A program made the position numbers and the translations under genes. A DNA stretch of 64,000 nt from positions 134,001 through 198,000 of the forward strand of contig JASANG010001914.1 in assembly GCA_030248215.1 (NCBI GenBank). The letters are read 5' to 3'. This DNA is from Enoplolaimus lenunculus (lineage: Eukaryota; Nematoda; Enoplea; Enoplida; Thoracostomopsidae). Shown here piece by piece: positions 61,001-64,000 of this stretch (positions are counted from its first letter, which is position 1; every line of letters starts with the position of its first letter). The notes beneath the pieces were generated by a model. It worked only from the letters and a program-made list of their open reading frames with translations, was not told the DNA's origin and made no database searches.

Positions 61001-63340
61001 GCACATTAATGGTTTGGCACCAAAATTGGCGTTGCGTTTTGTTTACAAGCACCAAAGTTTACCTTTCATTAAAATAGCATTTGGCTTCTGGCTCGCTAAG
61101 TTTCTTCCATTATTATTTAGCCCAGAATATATGGCCTCTCCGATTCTGAATCAGCTGGTGCACGCTTGCCTAAAGGTGAAAATATTGCACGTTTAAATCA
61201 TTGTTTTATTTTGTTTTTATATCATATTTCTGGTTGATTTTTACAGTTGACGGCGATGGTAATCTACGTTTCTCGTACGTAACATCATTTGACGCACGCG
61301 ACAACGTTGTTTATCAGTGTCACGCGAAAAGTCCAGTGCTACAAGATGAAACGCGAGCTGGCGATGAACACCGGTTAATTGTTCAACATGAACGTAAGGA
61401 AATTTTATTCCATTAACAAATAACATTTTATCTGATATTGAGGCAATTTGTCACCCGACAACTTGTAATACAAGATCTGGTCGACTCGACAATTTGTCGT
61501 CCATCATATAGCTATGCTCAAGCTTAAAAGCTTTGGTTGTTGGATGTTGTTAGACACGAAGTTGTTTTCTATTTCTAGCTGGTGTTAAATGGTCATGAAC
61601 AGGAATTGTGAGCAAAGGTGCGTTGAAGTTAATAGTGTGATTTGCGTACGACAAATAAACAAGTCCCGCTCCGTTAACTTGTGCTAAATTTTCAAGCTTA
61701 ACCCCTTCTCACATTGAGTTGCCTATAGGCAACTAAGCGCAGTGTATATACGTTAAATATTGTATATCGCACCGTGTTTAACAATTGCAACACGTATACA
61801 TAGTACTAAATCGCCACAAGACGTGAGAGCCCCCTCGGGCTCGAGCGTCAAGCTCCTACAGCTGAGTGGTGATGGTATACGCCTCCCAGCCAGTCACCCG
61901 AGTTCGAATCCTAGCATAAAAGTAGGTCTCAGGAGAAATAGAAAATATTCATGTCAGAAAGGGTTAAGTTTGTTGAATAAGCCAACAGTATGCTATTCGT
62001 GCGCCTTCCACCTTATTAAGTGGAAGGTTAACCGTTAAATTATACTCTACCCACAATACTACCCCACTCGAAAAGTGGAAGAACAAGCGGTTAGAAGTTG
62101 CAATTATATACGTTGGTCGCATGTGCACGCAACAGGCAAGCACTATCCATTCTGCTATATTAACGCAAGTTTTCCTACTTCTGTACTTAAAATATTTTTG
62201 CAATCGGTGCGCAGTTTCATTCATTATTGGTAGTGGTCGCGAAATTTGATTTGTGTGTATATCAGTGCCGGAGCAGGGTGGCGTGGGGGCTCCCCCAAAT
62301 TCCACGGTGCGGCCTTCAAATTCGCGAGCGTAGCGATCGAAAAGCCAGCCGCGTTTTAAAACTTAAGCGGTTTTTGTTTCAACCGATAAGGGTGGGGGGC
62401 CCTTTAAGGGTGAGGGCACCACAAATCGGGGGTATGGGGGGTGGCTGCTCCGACCCTGGTGTATATTACTCTACTTTGCATATAGTGTTGCTTTTATGGT
62501 TAGATCACCTGGCTTTTTTTTTGTTTTTCTCTGCAAAATGACCTGGTTTGTTTGGTTTGGGACTAAAACGTCATGACCCTCAAAGCTCGATAACGCGTGA
62601 AAATACAAACTTCTTTTATGAAAGTGTTATTGGGGAAATTCTTTTGTTGTAAATTAAAAGATCCTGTAGGCCCTTCATTTTCTAGAAGGACCTGTACTGC
62701 TATTGTGTCTCGCTCCTATTAATAATTCATCGAATTACTATAACACCTCCAAAGTTGGAATTTGTGTAATGTGAGCTCATGCGCTTCATGCAAATTCCAC
62801 TATGTCATGCCCAAGTACTGTGCTGGACACTGAAGTGAAACAAGTTTCAGTTTTTTAGCTCGATGTACAGCACACTGAAGCATTTAGGCTTCAGTGTGAC
62901 GGACGCTGAATCCCAAAGTTCTTGAGGGTCCGTCACACAGGAAACGTTTTGGCAATCCATGTGCGGAATAATGAAGCCAAAACAGATTCATTGTCCAGGA
63001 CACTCATCCGTAAACCTTCAGTGTGCGTTAAAACGGCGTAATATGCCGGATAACCACGATTAAAAATATATATACTAGCGATGTGCCACTGAAGACATCC
63101 CGGACCACTGCGGTATGCTGCTATTGATGTGCCCAATAGTTGGCCAAAGGCTGCGCTGTTCTTTCATTTATTGCTTCATTTAGTTCATTGCCTAGAGTAT
63201 TATTTATTTTACTTTTAAGTTATATTTGATTCGTTACACATTTATCAGTTGTCTGTCACTCGAGATTATTTTACTAAATGTTGATTTTAAAAAATTAACA
63301 CGCAGTTTGCATTCAGGAACGCGATGGATTAAACGGCCTA
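58018..63340 (+). CDS. L1-family cell adhesion molecule, 5' part (signal peptide, Ig1, Ig2); continues past the window
   Basis: L1-type proteins (L1CAM, NrCAM, neurofascin, neuroglian) are single-pass surface proteins with six Ig and several FNIII domains that guide axons and bind ankyrin. The firm exons are 58018-58093, 59297-59420, 59892-60121, 60698-60871 and 61247-61393, with consistent phases (1, 2, 1, 1, 1). The product is a signal peptide (about 1-24) and two Ig domains: Ig1 has C58, W70 and C124; Ig2 has C168, W181 and C226. PPKIIHQSPRQV matches PPxIxxQSPRR of L1, and GNLRFSYVTSFDARDNVVYQCHA matches [21 protein letters not shown] in spacing and key residues. Ig3 onward is not in the window. 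The last proposed exon (63317-63340) is tentative. L1 family membership is well supported; which member it is cannot be said. Confidence 0.88.
58155..58913 (+). mobile_element. Mariner-type MITE interrupted by another copy (outer element)
   Basis: The left part (58155-58190, TTCCATTTTGAGTGCCAGTC) and the right part (58631-58913, TAGGAGACCGTGTCCCCAAT to GGGTCCTACAGTA) join into one family sequence once 58191-58632 is removed. It lies in intron 1 of the L1-type gene. Confidence 0.7.
58191..58632 (-). mobile_element. Mariner-type MITE nested inside a copy of its own family
   Basis: Runs TACTGTACTGACCCGAATAA to CTTATTCGGGTCAATACAGTA, in the opposite sense to its host. The host site CAATAGGAG is split with TA on both sides, confirming a TA target duplication. 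Confidence 0.85.
58985..59080. repeat. Hairpin repeat with CACTGAAGC/GCTTCAGTG words
   Basis: ACACTGAAGCGTTTTGGCTC and CAGTGTCCGTCACACTGAA recur here and at 62820-63025. The 62871-62898 copy has a perfect 11-bp stem (CACACTGAAGC). Non-coding. Confidence 0.45.
59297..59420 (+). CDS. L1-type CAM exon 2: first half of Ig1
   Basis: Residues 26 (split) to 66 plus two bases. It begins ADAPPKIIHQSPRQVWFHVP, the L1-family N-terminal signature, and contains C58 in the B strand (LRCDATGYPELE). The acceptor follows TTTTTTCAG and the donor is GA|GTAAGT. Confidence 0.9.
59892..60121 (+). CDS. L1-type CAM exon 3: second half of Ig1
   Basis: Residues 67 (split) to 143 plus one base. It reads FVWYKNGKRFDIKDE, GTLVFHHPSYEDVGLYQCFA and SNIFGSAVSDIVYVRLG, with the Ig tryptophan W70 and the DxGxYxC motif ending at C124. 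The ASNxFGxA segment is typical of L1 proteins. Confidence 0.92.
60698..60871 (+). CDS. L1-type CAM exon 4: first half of Ig2
   Basis: Residues 144 (split) to 201 plus one base. It reads EVHVKEYHSLKLSCVPPYGN then PTPTILWVI, with C168 and W181. L1 Ig2 has the matching words VEEGESVVLPCNPPPS and IYW. The acceptor follows ATTTTTCAG and the donor is G|GTAGGT. Confidence 0.9.
61247..61393 (+). CDS. L1-type CAM exon 5: second half of Ig2
   Basis: Residues 202 (split) to 250 plus one base. It reads VDGDGNLRFSYVTSFDARDN then VVYQCHAKSP, with C226 closing Ig2, and ends LIVQHE. The acceptor follows TTTTTACAG and the donor is C|GTAAGG, leaving phase 1. Confidence 0.92.
61698..61967 (+). mobile_element. 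piggyBac-type MITE with tRNA-like core, copy 3
   Basis: TTAACCCCTTCTCACATTGA at the left and GAAAGGGTTAA at the right. The core is nearly identical to 17803-18073, including TACAGCTGAGTGGTG and GAGTTCGAATCC. It lies downstream of Ig2 in the L1-type gene. Confidence 0.75.
62266..62459 (+). mobile_element. GC-rich GGAGCAG-ended repeat
   Basis: Starts GTGCCGGAGCAGGGTGG and ends GTGGCTGCTCCGACCCTGG. It contains GCGAGCGTAGCGATCGAAAA and GTTTTTGTTTCAACCG, shared with 34755-34972 and 63563-63740. Confidence 0.55.
63317..63340 (+). CDS. Possible 24-nt microexon of the L1-type gene (Ig2-Ig3 linker)
   Basis: A short segment sits between TTGCATTCAG and GTAAGT. Read in the expected phase it gives a split Arg, then TRWIKRP, and leaves in phase 1, so it preserves frame. 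A basic linker ending in P would fit the Ig2-Ig3 join of L1 proteins. The tract before the acceptor is not pyrimidine-rich and nothing else confirms it. Confidence 0.3.
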
Positions 63341-63562
63341 GTAAGTTCTGCTGTCGTACACACTCCTTTTTGTAAACTCAGCCATCGTTGAACACCGGTT
63401 ATTTTTGCCGACTTTTAGAACGTTTCATTTCAAAAGTTAACTGGTTATCAAAATGCAATTATATTTTTAATTGATTTGTTTTGTTGATTTTCAGTTTAGT
63501 ATATTTGCATGCATGTTAAGGGCCAATTCTAGGAAAATGTTCGTGTAGCTGTAGTCTTTTGG

Positions 63563-63740
63563 CCAGCGTCTGAGCGAACAGGGGTGGGCACTCTCCCAAA
63601 GTCGCGAGCGGAGCGTGTGAGAAGCCAGATGCAGGTTACAGCTTCGGCTGTTTTTGTTTCAACCGGTTAGGGAAGGACCCCTTTAGAGGCGGGGTCTCCC
63701 CAAATGGGGGTAAGGGGATGCCTGCTTCCTGTCCTGCGTT
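63563..63740 (+). mobile_element. GC-rich GGAGCAG-type repeat, diverged copy
   Basis: Shares GTCGCGAGCGGAGCG, GAGAAGCCAGATGC and TTTTTGTTTCAACCGGTTAG with the copies at 34755 and 62266. Confidence 0.5.
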
Positions 63741-64000
63741 TGGCGACCCTTTTAGCACTAACGATTTCGTTTAATGTAAAAATTTGCTAAATTTACACCT
63801 TTTTTATGCGGTATTTAAAATATTTCAATACGTTAACGAATTTGGCTAATTTTACTGTTGATATGTATCTTTATTGTTTCGTTGTCAAATGTGTCCTAAA
63901 ATTACCAATTTTTTTTATGTTGCAAGATTTCGCTTCGTTTGCTTCCGTTTTGTTTTCATTAATTCCGAAATAACACTTGCAATATTGCGTGCGTATAGCA

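Overview
The window is eukaryotic, from an invertebrate animal. Two multi-exon neural genes on the + strand have GT-AG introns of about 0.4-2 kb, set in AT-rich non-coding DNA packed with short non-autonomous transposons. Many short introns, strongly diverged but recognisable proteins and a high MITE load would suit a tunicate or another compact-to-medium invertebrate genome. I cannot fix the phylum from the sequence alone. No bacterial operon, CRISPR array, rRNA or ordinary functional tRNA gene was seen.

Gene 1 (23978-36920, +) is a complete metabotropic glutamate receptor (class C GPCR, closest in wording to the group III receptors). I reconstruct 12 coding exons whose splice phases all agree and sum to 3303 nt, or 1100 codons plus a stop at 36918-36920 counted within the 3303 nt (1100 aa). 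It has a signal peptide, a bilobed glutamate-binding domain, a nine-cysteine linker, seven membrane helices and a long acidic cytoplasmic tail ending in TVV, a class I PDZ ligand. The lysine that clamps the glutamate side chain in known receptors appears to be phenylalanine here. The acceptor and first 18 codons of exon 3 are duplicated exactly in the preceding intron, and a degenerate copy of the last 20 codons lies 1.4 kb past the stop.

Gene 2 (58018 to beyond the window end, +) is the 5' part of an L1-family cell adhesion molecule (L1CAM/NrCAM/neurofascin/neuroglian type). The signal-peptide exon and four exons for immunoglobulin domains 1 and 2 are clear, and a possible 24-nt microexon lies at 63317-63340. 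A cluster of palindromic CCAAT-containing motifs sits just upstream.

The rest is mainly repeats. The main families are: (a) a mariner-type TA-flanked MITE with ends like CTGTAGTGACCCGAATAAGAG, in about ten copies, including one inserted into another; (b) hAT-type MITEs with 8-bp target duplications and telomere-like TTAGGC internal repeats, in five copies; (c) a TTAA-flanked piggyBac-type MITE that carries a tRNA-like Pol III promoter, in three copies plus one distant relative; (d) a second hAT-type MITE built from CCGGTT repeats; (e) two copies of an approximately 0.8-kb element ending in a GACG-rich tail and a hairpin; (f) small GC-rich elements with GCTATACTT ends, related to a giant 21-bp minisatellite of about 60 copies at 9104-10376; (g) a 39-bp minisatellite inside receptor intron 9. 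The long open frames across the two minisatellites are repeat artefacts, not genes. Large parts of 259-8600, 10400-23900 and 41500-57600 hold no gene I can support.
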